Positions 40,266-53,500 of a stretch of DNA of 64,000 nucleotides are shown here, in pieces. The DNA comes from Mesocentrotus franciscanus (Eukaryota; Echinodermata; Echinoidea; Camarodonta; Strongylocentrotidae). The number at the start of each line of letters is the position of its first letter. Within the stretch, counting starts at the first letter, position 1. The position numbers and the translations under genes are program-made. The DNA is taken from the NCBI GenBank assembly GCA_037976565.1, contig CP137680.1, positions 843,252 to 907,251 on the forward strand, in the 5' to 3' direction. The notes beneath the pieces were generated by a model, which worked only from the letters and a program-made list of their open reading frames with translations, ran no database searches and had not been told where the DNA came from.

Positions 40266-42770
40266 GAATAGGGCATGCACGGAACCCAAGTCCAAATGCC
40301 TGCATACACACTCCCATAGAATAGGGCACGCACGGAACCCAAGTCCAAATGCCTGCATACACACTCCCATAGAATAGGGCACGCACGGAACCCAAGTCCA
40401 AATGCCTGCATACACACTCCCATAGAATAGGGCACGCACGGAACCCAAGTCCAAATGCCTGCATACACACTCGCATAGAATAGGGCACGCACGGAACCCA
40501 AGTCCAAATGCCTGCATACACACTCCCATAGAATAGGGCACGCACGGAACCCAAGTCCAAATGCCTGCATACACACTCCCATAGAATAGGGCATGCACGG
40601 AACCCAAGTCCAAATGCCTGCATACACACTCGCATAGAATAGGGCACGCACGGAACCCAAGTCCAAATGCCTGCATACACACTCGCATAGAATAGGGCAC
40701 GACGGAACCCAAGTCCAAATGCCTGCATACACACTCGCATAGAATAGGGCACGCACGGAACCCAAGTCCAAATGCCTGCATACACACTCCCATAGAATAG
40801 GGCATGCACGGAACCCAAGTCCAAATGCCTGCATACACACTCCCATAGAATAGGGCACGCACGGAACCCAAGTCCAAATGCCTGCATACACACTCCCATA
40901 GAATAGCACGCACGGAACCCAAGTCCAAATGCCTGCATACACACTCCCATAGAATAGGGCACGCACGGAACCCAAGTCCAAATGCCTGCATACACACTCC
41001 CATAGAATAGGGCACGCACGGAACCCAAGTCCAAATGCCTGCATACACACTCCCATAGAATAGGGCACGCACGGAACCCAAGTCCAAATGCCTGCATACA
41101 CACTCCCATAGAATAGGGCACGCACGGAACCCAAGTCCAAATGCCTGCATACACACTCGCATAGAATAGGGCACGACGGAACCCAAGTCCAAATGCCTGC
41201 ATACACACTCGCATAGAATAGGGCACGACGGAACCCAAGTCCAAATGCCTGCATACACACTCGCATAGAATAGGGCACGCACGGAACCCAAGTCCAAATG
41301 CCTGCATACACACTCGCATAGAATAGGGCACGACGGAACCCAAGTCCAAATGCCTGCATACACACTCGCATAGAATAGGGCACGCACGGAACCCAAGTCC
41401 AAATGCCTGCATACACACTCGCATAGAATAGGGCACGCACGGAACCCAAGTCCAAATGCCTGCATACACACTCGCATAGAATAGGGCACGCACGGAACCC
41501 AAGTCCAAATGCCTGCATACACACTCCCATAGAATAGGGCACGCACGGAACCCAAGTCCAAATGCCTGCATACACACTCCCATAGAATAGGGCACGCACG
41601 GAACCCAAGTCCAAATGCCTGCATACACACTCCCATAGAATAGGGCACGACGGAACCCAAGTCCAAATGCCTGCATACACACTCCCATAGAATAGGGCAC
41701 GCACGGAACCCAAGTCCAAATGCCTGCATACACACTCCCATAGAATAGGGCACGCACGGAACCCAAGTCCAAATGCCTGCATACACACTCGCATAGAATA
41801 GGGCACGACGGAACCCAAGTCCAAATGCCTGCATACACACTCGCATAGAATAGGGCACGCACGGAACCCAAGTCCAAATGCCTGCATACACACTCGCATA
41901 GAATAGGGCACGCACGGAACCCAAGTCCAAATGCCTGCATACACACTCGCATAGAATAGGGCACGCACGGAACCCAAGTCCAAATGCCTGCATACACACT
42001 CCCATAGAATAGGGCACGCACGGAACCCAAGTCCAAATGCCTGCATACACACTCGCATAGAATAGGGCACGCACGGAACCCAAGTCCAAATGCCTGCATA
42101 CACACTCGCATAGAATAGGGCACGCACGGAACCCAAGTCCAAATGCCTGCATACACACTCGCATAGAATAGGGCACGCACGGAACCCAAGTCCAAATGCC
42201 TGCATACACACTCGCATAGAATAGGGCACGCACGGAACCCAAGTCCAAATGCCTGCATACACACTCGCATAGAATAGGGCACGCACGGAACCCAAGTCCA
42301 AATGCCTGCATACACTCGCATAGAATAGGGCACGACGGAACCCAAGTCCAAATGCCTGCATACACACTCGCATAGAATAGGGCACACGGAACCCAAGTCC
42401 AAATGCCTGCATACACACTCGCATAGAATAGGGCACGCACGGAACCCAAGTCCAAATGCCTGCATACACACTCGCATAGAATAGGGCACGCACGGAACCC
42501 AAGTCCAAATGCCTGCATACACACTCGCATAGAATAGGGCACGCACGGAACCCAAGTCCAAATGCCTGCATACACACTCGCATAGAATAGGCACGACGGA
42601 ACCCAAGTCCAAATGCCTGCATACACACTCGCATAGAATAGGGCACGCACGGAACCCAAGTCCAAATGCCTGCATACACACTCGCATAGAATAGGGCACG
42701 CACGGAACCCAAGTCCAAATGCCTGCATACACACTCGCATAGAATAGGGCACGCATGGAACCCAAGTCTG
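40266..42770. repeat. 53-bp minisatellite, 47 full units plus one partial
   Basis: The unit begins GAATAGGGCACGCACGGAAC and ends TACACACTC(C/G)CATA. I counted 47 full units from 40266 to 42741 and a partial unit to about 42766. Most units are 53 bp; seven are 52 bp (CGACGG for CGCACGG) and four are 51 bp (two bases lost at different places). A C/G switch near the unit end is C in most of the first 16 units and G in most of the last 19. The period is not a multiple of three and the - strand has no stop in any frame, so three frames of about 840-890 codons stay open; these are artefacts. It lies 1.0-3.5 kb past the INPP4 stop. Confidence 0.97.
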
Positions 42771-42784
42771 AATTGGGTTCCATG
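42754..42784. repeat. 12-bp perfect inverted repeat closing the minisatellite
   Basis: CATGGAACCCAA at 42754-42765 pairs with TTGGGTTCCATG at 42773-42784 around a 7-base loop. The left arm is the last repeat unit (with a C-to-T change); the right arm is unique flank. Confidence 0.85.
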
Positions 42785-42838
42785 TAAGCACCATATGCAG
42801 GGTTTAATATTATCTTCCATTTCTTCATACTCCTTCAA

Positions 42839-43007
42839 GGTCGGCTGACATCCAAATATAAGTTGATTTGTGTTGGTGTGCAGGGATGCATGCAACTCAT
42901 ATTTTGTTATTCAAACATCTAAATATATTTCATAGATTTTTAAATATGAGTTGTATGCAGCCCTGCACATCAACAGGAATCAACTGATATATGGATGTCA
43001 CCTGACC
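42839..43007. mobile_element. Imperfect hairpin element, 66-bp arms
   Basis: Arms 42839-42904 and 42942-43007 are inverted copies at roughly 85 percent identity by eye, sharing TGACATCCA, GTTGAT, TGTGCAGGG and CAACTCATATTT, with a 37-base spacer. It is probably a foldback MITE. No coding sequence. Confidence 0.75.
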
Positions 43008-43331
43008 TTTAACCATTGACCTGTACAATGTCAGGTAAATCTTATTGAGGTTGATTACACATTCTAGCTATACATGAATTTTTGTTCAGGTGATTGGTAC
43101 AATTTAATAACATCGGTTTGTTAACAATTCCACCATCATTCCAACAAAACTGACAAATGCAGAAAGAAACAGTTTACAAAAAAACAAAAAATTCAACAAG
43201 TGTTGAATGTTGGTATTTGTGGTAATGATTGGCACGGTGGGGCTCCTGAATGGCAGTATCTGTCCTCATATTAAATACTGTAAATAACACCTGGTCCACC
43301 AATCCCATTACTCCAGTTCACATTGTCATGG

Positions 43332-43587
43332 CATTCCTCAGCTACCACCTTGCTTCACATACCCAACCATCTGTCAAACAGTGCAAGAAGTCTTCCTCAG
43401 CTACAACCTTGCTTCACATACCCAACCATCTGTCAAACAGTGCAAGAAGTCTTCCTCAGCTACAACCTTGCTTCACATACCCAACCATCTGTCAAACAGT
43501 GCAAGAAGTCTTCCTCAGCTACAACCTTGCTTCACATACCCAACCATCTGTCAAACAGCTAGTGCAAGAAGTCTTCCACAGCTACAC
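43332..43587. repeat. 59-bp tandem repeat, about 4.3 units
   Basis: The unit contains CTTCCTCAGCTACAACCTTG and CATACCCAACCATCTGTCAA. Unit starts at 43392, 43451 and 43510 are exactly 59 bp apart; the last unit has a 4-bp insertion. The overlapping frames it opens are not genes. Confidence 0.93.
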
Positions 43588-43794
43588 AGTTGTTCTCTCG
43601 CTACGTATAGGTGAGATCAGGTAAACTGATCTCTGTCAATGATATTCTAACTCCAGTCAAGTTGCCTTCATGCACAGATATCTCATACATGTATCCAGCT
43701 ATTTTACCTAAATCACTCCATCAACATAGTGCAGTTTATAGTGCCTTGCAGTATACTCCTATGCTGTGTCCGGTAGTACCGCTGTCATTGAGAA

Positions 43795-43930
43795 CTATGT
43801 TGTAACCGTTTTACCATACGTGCCTTCTGGTGGTCTGTATAGTTTAGGGAATGCTCTTAACTGCATCTTGTTGAAGGCATATTTGTTGATTCCAGTGTTC
43901 TTTCTTGAGTTGTCTCTCCTTGTTCCCTCA
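43795..43930 (-). CDS. INPP4A: INPP4 exon o: C-terminus and stop
   Basis: Acceptor TATTTCAG. Encodes [20 protein letters not shown] then [19 protein letters not shown] and KTVTT, followed by TAG (43795-43797). This is the conserved carboxyl tail of the family. The 59-bp minisatellite begins about 210 bp past the stop and may lie in the 3' UTR. Confidence 0.94.
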
Positions 43931-44508
43931 CTGAAATACATATGAGACAACAGTAAGAGCAATTAAATTACCATTCTAATACATCCCAAAACCTGTTAAT
44001 AATAGTCTTGTAGGATGCAAATCAACTTACATACACAGTGGCTAAAAAACCTGACCTCCCCATAAGGTACTGTACAATGCAGACGTTCTACATTTTTTCC
44101 CACTCACAATGCTACAAAAGATGCTGAATCTTGAATTATTTTATCTCATTTCAAATAACATCTTAAAGACCTCAGATTTTGCATAGGATATTCACTTGAC
44201 AATAGAACAGGGAATACATTTTCTGCTCAGAGCCGGAAGAACAGTATAGCTTTGGCAAGACATTGATCTACATATGCCACTCTCCACCCAGGTGTTAAAT
44301 GGGTACCCGGTAGGATGCGAAAGCTAATGTGGTTTGATTAGCAAGTGGCGCTTGTAAAATGGCGACTGGCTGGAATGCTTCCCAGGGAGTGGAGAATGTG
44401 CATACATTGTGTGCGAGTAAGTATGAATCCGATGACCGGGGTAATAATATATATCTGTAAAGCGCATTGAGAGGGCCTGCGGTCCTGAAATGCGCTATAT
44501 AGAGAACG

Positions 44509-44543
<35 letters not shown>

Positions 44544-47500
44544 AAAACACAACAACAATTGAGTAAAAATCTATTGACAGCCATATTGACAACATATATA
44601 GTAGCAAATATCATCTACAAAAGACATATCAAAAGTCTGATGTACAGGACATCTAATAGTAGTTTCATCTGCCAACTCCTTCCGTCATTAGGGCATGACA
44701 TATAATGGACAACACTCTACAATACAAACCTTCGCATGGTGTTGAGTAGATGTACAAACATATGGGGCTCCATCTTGTGTTCATCTTGAAGCAGTTGACA
44801 TTGTTCTAACGTCACAGACATTCCTGTCCTATCCTTAGCACTCTTACAGCTCATGAACCGGATACCGTTGATTCGTCTCACCAACTAGAAATGAGCACAT
44901 GATTTCACATCCATCATGCATCTATATATACATGAATCTTCGTAATTAAAAACAAGTAGCAAGTACTACATCCCACGATATGAAAGTAAAAGAGTAAATG
45001 AGTCATCCATTCATCCGACGACCCATTCATTGAATGAGATGAGGACAATCGATAGGTTACACAGAATCTATCGGTAAGTGAAACTGAGAATATTTATTGA
45101 ACAGCTCCTTTTACAGAGTCCTGGCACACATTATTATTTGTCATATAATATAGATCGGTATTTAGTTGATTAAAACATTTTCCCCACAAAGGGTAATAGT
45201 GGCTAAAGAAAGTTAACTGCTCGAATGGCCAAAAGTATCGAGTGAAAGTGAAAAATTAACTAGGCATATCCATGTATTTTTGTGTACATTTCGGACCATG
45301 AGTACACTTTCATTTAGTAAGTGCATATATATATATATATTGCTTAGTTTGCTGTTGACTGTATACTGTATAATACCTGTCTGCTGATGTGCAGTATCTC
45401 TACATTCTTCTGTCTCTTAGACTGTACATGATGTCTCAAGCTGGTCATCAACAGCTCAATACTCAATGTACTCGTGGAATGTGGTCGATCTGGACGATGA
45501 GAAAAAATACAAAAAATGTATAGTTTAAATGCAGACAGCAAACAATCTTGACTTTATACACTACTTGGCAAGTAATTTGAGACTCCACAGTAAAATTAAT
45601 ATTAAAAATGAAAACATAACATTCTAACACAATTTATCACTTTCGTACTATCCTTTTTCAGTATTCAGGATCATTAGCTATCTGACAAAAGAAGTAATTA
45701 ACCAAAATACACAATTTTTCAGTAAATATAAATTCAGATGCAAGATATCAATGATCCAACATAAGCAAAAGCAACAATTGCTTTAAGCTTCATTTAGTAA
45801 AAGATGCAGAGCCAGAGCTTTGGTTTCAACTGGGTAAGGCTAAGGTAAGGTTAGGGTATACTGTTAAGCCCATAATTTAATAAAGATACAAATTAAAATA
45901 TTCTTTTTGATTGATTGTGGAACATGTTGTCGCCAGAGCATGATTGATTAAAATATATTGAAAAGTGCTATGTCACATCACATGTGGATACCAACCTTCG
46001 TGTTGTATTAATCTCAAGTATCTATCAAAGTAGACATCTATTTTGTGCATGTTCTCCTTGTTGATAGCTTCTTGTAATGATGTATCTCCAAACCTGTGAA
46101 ACAAAGCAAGGATTTAGGCAGATTCTCTTATAGTCAAACATATTCTTACATGTTGTCAGTTTTGAAGGAGACTGAGAGTAATGCCAATTATCATCAATGA
46201 ATGTCAGAAACAAGAGGCTACAAATGATTGAATGCAAAGACCAAGGGAGTGTTTCACAAAGACTAAGATCAACTTTAAGTTGGACTTAAATATGGCAGGC
46301 CGTTAATGCCACTAGTTCCTCTAACCATTTCCAGCATTGGTTTCTCAAGGGACATACAAATCGTGGTCACAAATCTACAGAATTTACCTGTTTTGATAGT
46401 TCATTATTGAAGGAAAAAGTATTACCTAAAGATCATAATTGAGAGACCAATGGTGGGAGCAACCAATGGCATGAATGGCCTGCCATAGTCAAGTCCAACT
46501 TAAAGTTGATCTTAGTCTTTGTGAAACACCCCCAGTTTACATAACATGTAGCTGGTTCTCACTACGTGATACGTAGCATGAAACCTTGCAGCCCAAGAGT
46601 AACTCATATTCATAAATATTCATGGTTATTCATGGATATTCAATGGTATTTTCATGGAGCTATGGAGAAATCTCCACATCCTTGAATCAGTTGTAACCAT
46701 TTATATCCTGCACAGAACAAAAGCCATGATTAATAAACTTTTCAAAGTTTGTGCCTATTAAACATGTTCCTGAAAAAAAAAATTATCATGATTTTTAAAA
46801 ATTAATTGATTAATTAATTTGGTATTATTCAACAATTCTAAGAATAAAACTTTTCTCTGCAGAGTTCTTGAACCTGTAAATCAAGACTAACCTTGACTCA
46901 CAGAAAATTTACATGAATCTTTACTCATAGTTGTGATCTGATTGGTATCTTTGAAATTAAATGACAGAATTAAGCTGTTTCATTAACTTTTTTTTTAACT
47001 CACAATTCAGCAAGTGACTGCTCTTCATTGATGCCTACAGTGAAGAGAATTGGAGTGACCTTGATAGGCTGACCTCTACTGAGGTCATCTGGTAGCTTGG
47101 TCAAGGTGTTCACATCCAGGGGTATTTCTACTACTATGCTGCATCTGAAATGGAAGAATAGAAAGCATTATCAGAACTGTACCAAAATGACTACTGTTAC
47201 AAATCGTATCATTAACGATATGGTATAACTACCATATTGATTTTTAAAAGTTATTTTAATGATTTGTATTTTGTTTACATTAACTGCTGTGCATGGACCA
47301 TTAATCAGATCAAGTCCTGGGCTTTTCACAGTATGCTCTTCTTCTCTTTGTATGCCTTTGTCATAATGTATCTGTACCTTTATTGCTGAAGTATCGATTA
47401 AGTGATGTACCAACAACAAAAATATTCATGAAGATGTTTGAGCATGTGCATTCAAAGCAGTTGATGAATGGAAGACTTTAATAAATTTCGTGATTATAAT

Positions 47501-50500
47501 TATTTTTAGTTTCTTGTGTATTAGTAGAGTCCTCACGTCATAATACCACAATATAGAGGGATGTCCGAAGATATGTAAAGTGATCTATTTTCTTCAACCT
47601 TTTAACTTTGAAACCATAGATCTGGGCCATGTCTTCTAAAGAGTTATGATTTGGATTAACCACAAGTCATCTATTCTAGTCACTTGAAATCTGCTATATC
47701 GTCTGTATGAGATGGAATCTCGCTCTGTGTAACTTTGATGTTTGGTTGAAATCCATTTAGTGATTGTAAGAGTTACAACAGTACACAACAAAATTTGAAA
47801 GCAAATGCACTGTACATATGATATAATAATCTTGATTTAACACCTGCTTTTGGCCTTAACAGAAAGAACCCAATGCCTCTTTTAACCATGCAATCAAACT
47901 AATAGTAAGATAAGATAGATACCTGCTTCCACAGAGGATAGGTTTATCATCTTCTGATTTGCTTGGAATCAACTTGAATGTTACTCCTTGAAGATCTTTG
48001 ATTGATGCTGACATGTCTTCTAGCATCCCCATCTCATCACCTAGCAACCAACAAATAAAATACTCATCATCTTCATAGACAATCTGAATACATCTCAACT
48101 AAAAAAGATTACTGAAAGGTTAATAAAAAAGTAACATTTTTTTAAGTGATGATACATGGTTTTAGATTTGTGTAATAAACAGTCAGTCCACATGGACAAC
48201 AAATGCATTGAAATAAATCAACAATGAATAGCACTGATCAAAATTATAAAAATCTACTTTCTGGGCTGCAAATCGTGTAACTTATTTATAATAAATAACA
48301 CGATAACAATCATCCACTGTTCTATTTAGTATAATGAATATCTATCCTTGCATCTTAGAAAGGGATACCTGATACAAACATTAATGCCATGTTTATTTTC
48401 CACAATCTGTAGGTGTGGCAATGGCTGGCTGAACAGATTTTTTAAGCAACTACATTGTAGCACTGTTGTTGTTGCCTCCTATCTAAATTGTAAGCTAAGG
48501 GTTATAAATTAAGAATCCCTAGTTTCTATGATCTTACCATATGTACTGAGTAGACTTTCAAAGTGAGCTAAGAACCCTAGTTTACAGAGCTGTTTGAGAT
48601 AACCTCTGTTGTTGATATTCTCTTTGAGCTGTGTCACTACACCAACAATCAGAGATGTAATCTGATGGAAACAAACATTCAAGAGAGAAGACATTTCAAT
48701 TTAGAGTCATTGGTCGGAAAGAAAATGCAGTGAAACATGCATATATAGACTGCTCAAGGGAAACATAAAATGTGGTCTTTATCTCATAGGCAGGTGATCT
48801 TTACGTACAGGTTCCTTTAGTAAAGGTTTCAATGAGAAACCATATTCAAGGGAAACAAAATATGTGGTTATTATAATAAACAGGTGTTCTTTCTATAAAG
48901 CAGGTTTGACTGTGCATGTATACATGTATATCATGCTTTTCTTCACACATATCCAGGAGGCTAAAAAAGGATCACAATGAATACCTTCTACTATCTAGAC
49001 TTATTTAATTCAGTATCTTTGATTACATCTGGACAATCATTGTCTCTAATAATATAATGTTCTTTGTGGTTTTAAAACGAAACAATATGCACAGTTCCAT
49101 ATTAATTGATATTTTATCATGTTGAAAACTTGAGGTGCAAACATCAGAAGTTCAAGGTATGTTATCAAATACAAGAATTTTTTTTACTACTGTCTCATAA
49201 TTTACACCCAACTGCATATCCTATGTTATAGAGCCTCTCTATATTGCCATATTTACAAGACTGCTAAAACTACATACCACTTGGGAAAATACAAGGTCTC
49301 TTCTGTTCTGTAGATTTTGGAGAAAATCAAGGTTTTTGTATTCCTCCTGAAACAGATTGAAGAAAAAAAAACAGAATAGAAAATATAGTGAGAGCAGTTA
49401 GGAGTTCCTTTCCCCCTCATAAATATCTAAGGAGGAATAAACATATATGTAGTAAAACAGGGTGAATGACCAGCATTATAAGCAGTCTACTGGAACCAAT
49501 CTCCTGGAACCAATCTATCACACCAAAAAGTAAAAGTATGGTGCCAAACTTTGTTTCCTTGCCCTCTCCTTACTCCCCCCTTACCTGTATTCTCCAACCT
49601 CTTCTTCTCTTACCATCATCTATACAAAATCTAAATGAAGAAAAAACAACAGCAACAACAAATTTTAACAAACTGCAACTCGAGATAATCATGAGATATA
49701 CAATTTTAATATCATTTCTTTTGTCCCAAAGTACATAAAAATAATTTTTTAAATATCATTTATATAGCGGTTGATACTAATCTTTCCAAGCCCTGTACTA
49801 TCATTACCCCGGCATTAGCCAAGCTTCCCTGATAAGGTGCTCTGAGATTCAAGTGGATATTCTTCCTACTGGGTACCCATTTGCATCACTTGAATGGAGA
49901 TTGTGCCAACTACTTGTACACCTGAAATTGCTACATTATTTACCTGTAATCTCTGGAATCCCACACTGAACTTGGCTTGTTCTTGTAGCTTGATCAGAGC
50001 CTCGTTGAGAGATTGGAGTCCAGGATCTACTGCTACCATTCTCTCCTCAGCACTGGCAGACTCAGGTAACATCTCCACTACTTGTTGAAGCATGCTCACA
50101 GAGTCCTCAATCTTCTTGCACATACAATCCTATAGAGCAACAAAAATAATTAAATGAAAGTTATTCTGTTTCATCACTGGCAAACCCGAGTAAATAACAT
50201 TAATCTTTTACACATACAATCCTGCAGAAACATAATGATTTCATTCTCTTTTCTGCACTGGCAGGTTTGAGAAAAAAAATCAACTACTTCACACAGCATG
50301 CTCACCTACTCAAAAGATCTGCTAGTAAATATAGTCATCAAGAGTGAAAAACTGCTACTGATGACATACTTTATCTGTACAGACAGGATTTCTCTTGATG
50401 ATCAATTTATCTACCAATAATCTTCATAGATAGTATAGTATATTACTCATATATAAAGGGACACCTTCTCTATTAGGACATGATTTGTATTGACAAACAC

Positions 50501-53500
50501 GCAGTCCTCCTTATCTATAAAAGTAGTGCAGTATATATTACTCACCCATGATGGGACACCTTCTCTGTTAGGACATGATTTGTATTGACAAACACGCAGT
50601 CCTCCTTATCTATAAAAGTAGTGCAGTATATATTACTCACCCATGATGGGACACCTTCTCTGTTAGGACATGATTTTCCAGGTAAACATAGTCCATTCAT
50701 CTCCCAATCTTCATAGATCCCATTAGACACACCAGTACTAGGGCTTGTACATCCACTGCCTGAGCTTAGTACGCTACTCCTTTGGGGCGGCTGTAAACAA
50801 ATATTAGTATAATAAACGAATTTAAGAAATTCTATATGTACATTATCAAAAATATAAGATGGTTAAACTGTATTGCAAGAATAATTATTTTTTCAGGTTG
50901 CAGGATATCTAAATCATAAACAACTATTTTGGGCCCTTTTTTTTTTTTAAAGAAGAAAAATAGTGGCAGTCTGTAGTTGTAATAGGAAATATAATTGCCA
51001 ATATCATGAACATTACAAGCTCTGTCTAATTGTTCAAGTTCAAGTTCATTTTATTCAAAACCACACAAAACATGATTATAATTGTATTAATTACACCTCA
51101 ATGAATTTAATAAAAAGATGAAATGTAGTATATATTTCAACTGAACATCAATTACTTACTATGTTTGAAATCAGAAACATTGTGATCCTAGTATTTAACT
51201 GCCCTGGATGAACAGATCACATGAAACCAATCAAAACCTCTCATTTTCAAATTTTAATACAAGAATTGTTACTTACCGATGAAACACTGATGCTGCTGTT
51301 GCGTGAATTACCAGCACTCCCATTGTCGGCGGTAACAGGATGATGGTGACTTTTATGATGCTTACGATCTGACTTGCCTTCAGCCTTAGTAGCATCTTGG
51401 TATGATCCATGGGTCTTCTGTAATGCTGGGACTACACACTGCTCTAGGAGTAAGGTTACCTGCAAGATCAACACAACACAGAAACATATACATGGGACTG
51501 AATTTTAAATCAATGAGAATGATCATGTTTGAGTCTGTCCGTTACATGAACAGCAGATTATGGGAGATGATATGAAGTGATCGATGGTGGTCAACTCCAA
51601 TTTAAATTTGGTTATTTTCAGTAAAGTTCTCTGGTTCTGGTGATTTTTCTCCCACTTCCCTCTTTGGGATGGCACAATATCTGTAAGTTTTGTTGCAATA
51701 GAAACTATTTGCTGTTTCACAGGCTCTCTACAAATGGCATGAAACTTCTAATTCTACATACATGATTTCTGAGTAAAGCATTCATGTACATTTGACAGAC
51801 ACCCTAGTCTGAATACCTCTCTTCTCTTCTCGCCAGTATTCCCCAGGTAATATATCTTTTGTGTACATTGGAGACCTTATCATTTTTGTGTGTAAACTGC
51901 ACTTTTTCACCCTGAATGTTGAAATTAAATCAATTAATGGAAGATATGCAATGGTACATGTATATTAAAAAATAAGAATGAAATTCCATATGAATGATGT
52001 TAACTAATTGTAATAACAGGACAATAAAACAACGTTAGTTGTATACTTAATATAGTGAAATAGATGGATTTGAAAGTCTCTTTAATTTCAATGTAAACAT
52101 AAATTATTGAAATGAAATGAACTAAACATTTTTTTTCAAAATGGTGGATCAATTAAGTAATAACATAAAAGAAAAGAGAGGAATCTACCATGAGAGATGA
52201 CAAATTTAAAATGGAAATATAGACTGCTGGATAAGTAATGCTGAATACTGAAAGTGATATCCCATTCGAAGTAGACTAAAAACAATTGATAATGACAAGA
52301 AATAGGGAAAATTTTGAGTGATCCTACAGTTAGGAGTGAAATTTTACTTCATTACTGTGTCCCCATACCAAGTGATCAAATAGAAAATTAAAAAGAGAAG
52401 TAATTAAAAAAGAAAAAGAAAAGAAGATGATAAGAGGAAGGGACAATAGAAAACACAACCATATCCGTTAAGTGATGAAATGAAACAAGGAAAAATGCAA
52501 TCAAACACCTATTCACACAAGGTATAAGGAATAGCAGTTGATAATCTGATGTTCTATAAAACATTATAAGAACAAAATATGACAAGCTTTAGGGGAACTT
52601 TCGAGACATACATGTACGACAGATACTTTGTCAGAGTAGCAAATACAACAGTGTATCACAGCAGGTGACATTGTGTAGGAGCAAATTCAGCTCTTGACCC
52701 AATATGAACACACAATGCATGATAATTGATAACACTGCATCGGGCTCATAGAAGTGTAAATCAGACTTGTTGTTATTCTGCCTATGAGGATGTAACTTGA
52801 ATTTACCTTGCTTCTTTAAGAATATCCTGAAATTCTTATACAAAAATTCTTACCATAAGCCTACTAGACATTTATTATTTGTGGGTGTATTAAGTACATG
52901 CCTCAAAGCTTAAACTTTGTTACAAATGGAATATTATTATATATGTTATATGCTAGCTTCTTGTGATTAGTTGATATTTCTTAAAGCTCAATTGCTCAAC
53001 TATTCAATCATTATGAAAAAGATATTCTATATTATCTGTCTCCTGCCACCCCCTTCCAACCCTGCTCAAGTTAACTAGTTTACATTAAGCCAGCTCTACA
53101 TGTATATGGTTAAGTGAAATGACATGTACTTTACTAGGTTACATTAAATAAAATACATTACATGTGACTGATTCATTACATGTTATATATGTGTGTGTTT
53201 GTGGAGATATGTATTGAAGTTAAGGTTAGGTTCCATTATAAATATGACAAAAACTAAGCGATAAATAAATATTTGTACATTATCAAAGAATGAATCGACG
53301 CATTTAATAATTTCATTTATAGAGTTATTTTTCCTTTACTGATTCACTCCCATCTGGGCTTGTTTATTATTTTATTTTCATTTAAATATTTTCCGACTGC
53401 AGATGGCTGTTAAAGTAGGGAGCTAAATATTGAGTTTGTAATACATGAAAGATCACAGAGGTAGTTTGTTTGAAGTACCCCTTTAAATGAAGACATTCTT

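Noticed and set aside
40266..42770. CRISPR-like array
   Set aside because: Units are contiguous 53-bp copies with no unique spacers, in a eukaryotic intron-bearing context.
40231..42895. Three overlapping minus-strand frames of 843-886 codons as a giant repeat protein
   Set aside because: They are produced by a stop-free 53-bp tandem repeat whose period is not divisible by three; all three frames are equally open and single-base unit variants shift frame without penalty.
43250..43624. Overlapping 77-124-codon frames
   Set aside because: They are the 59-bp tandem repeat read in three frames.
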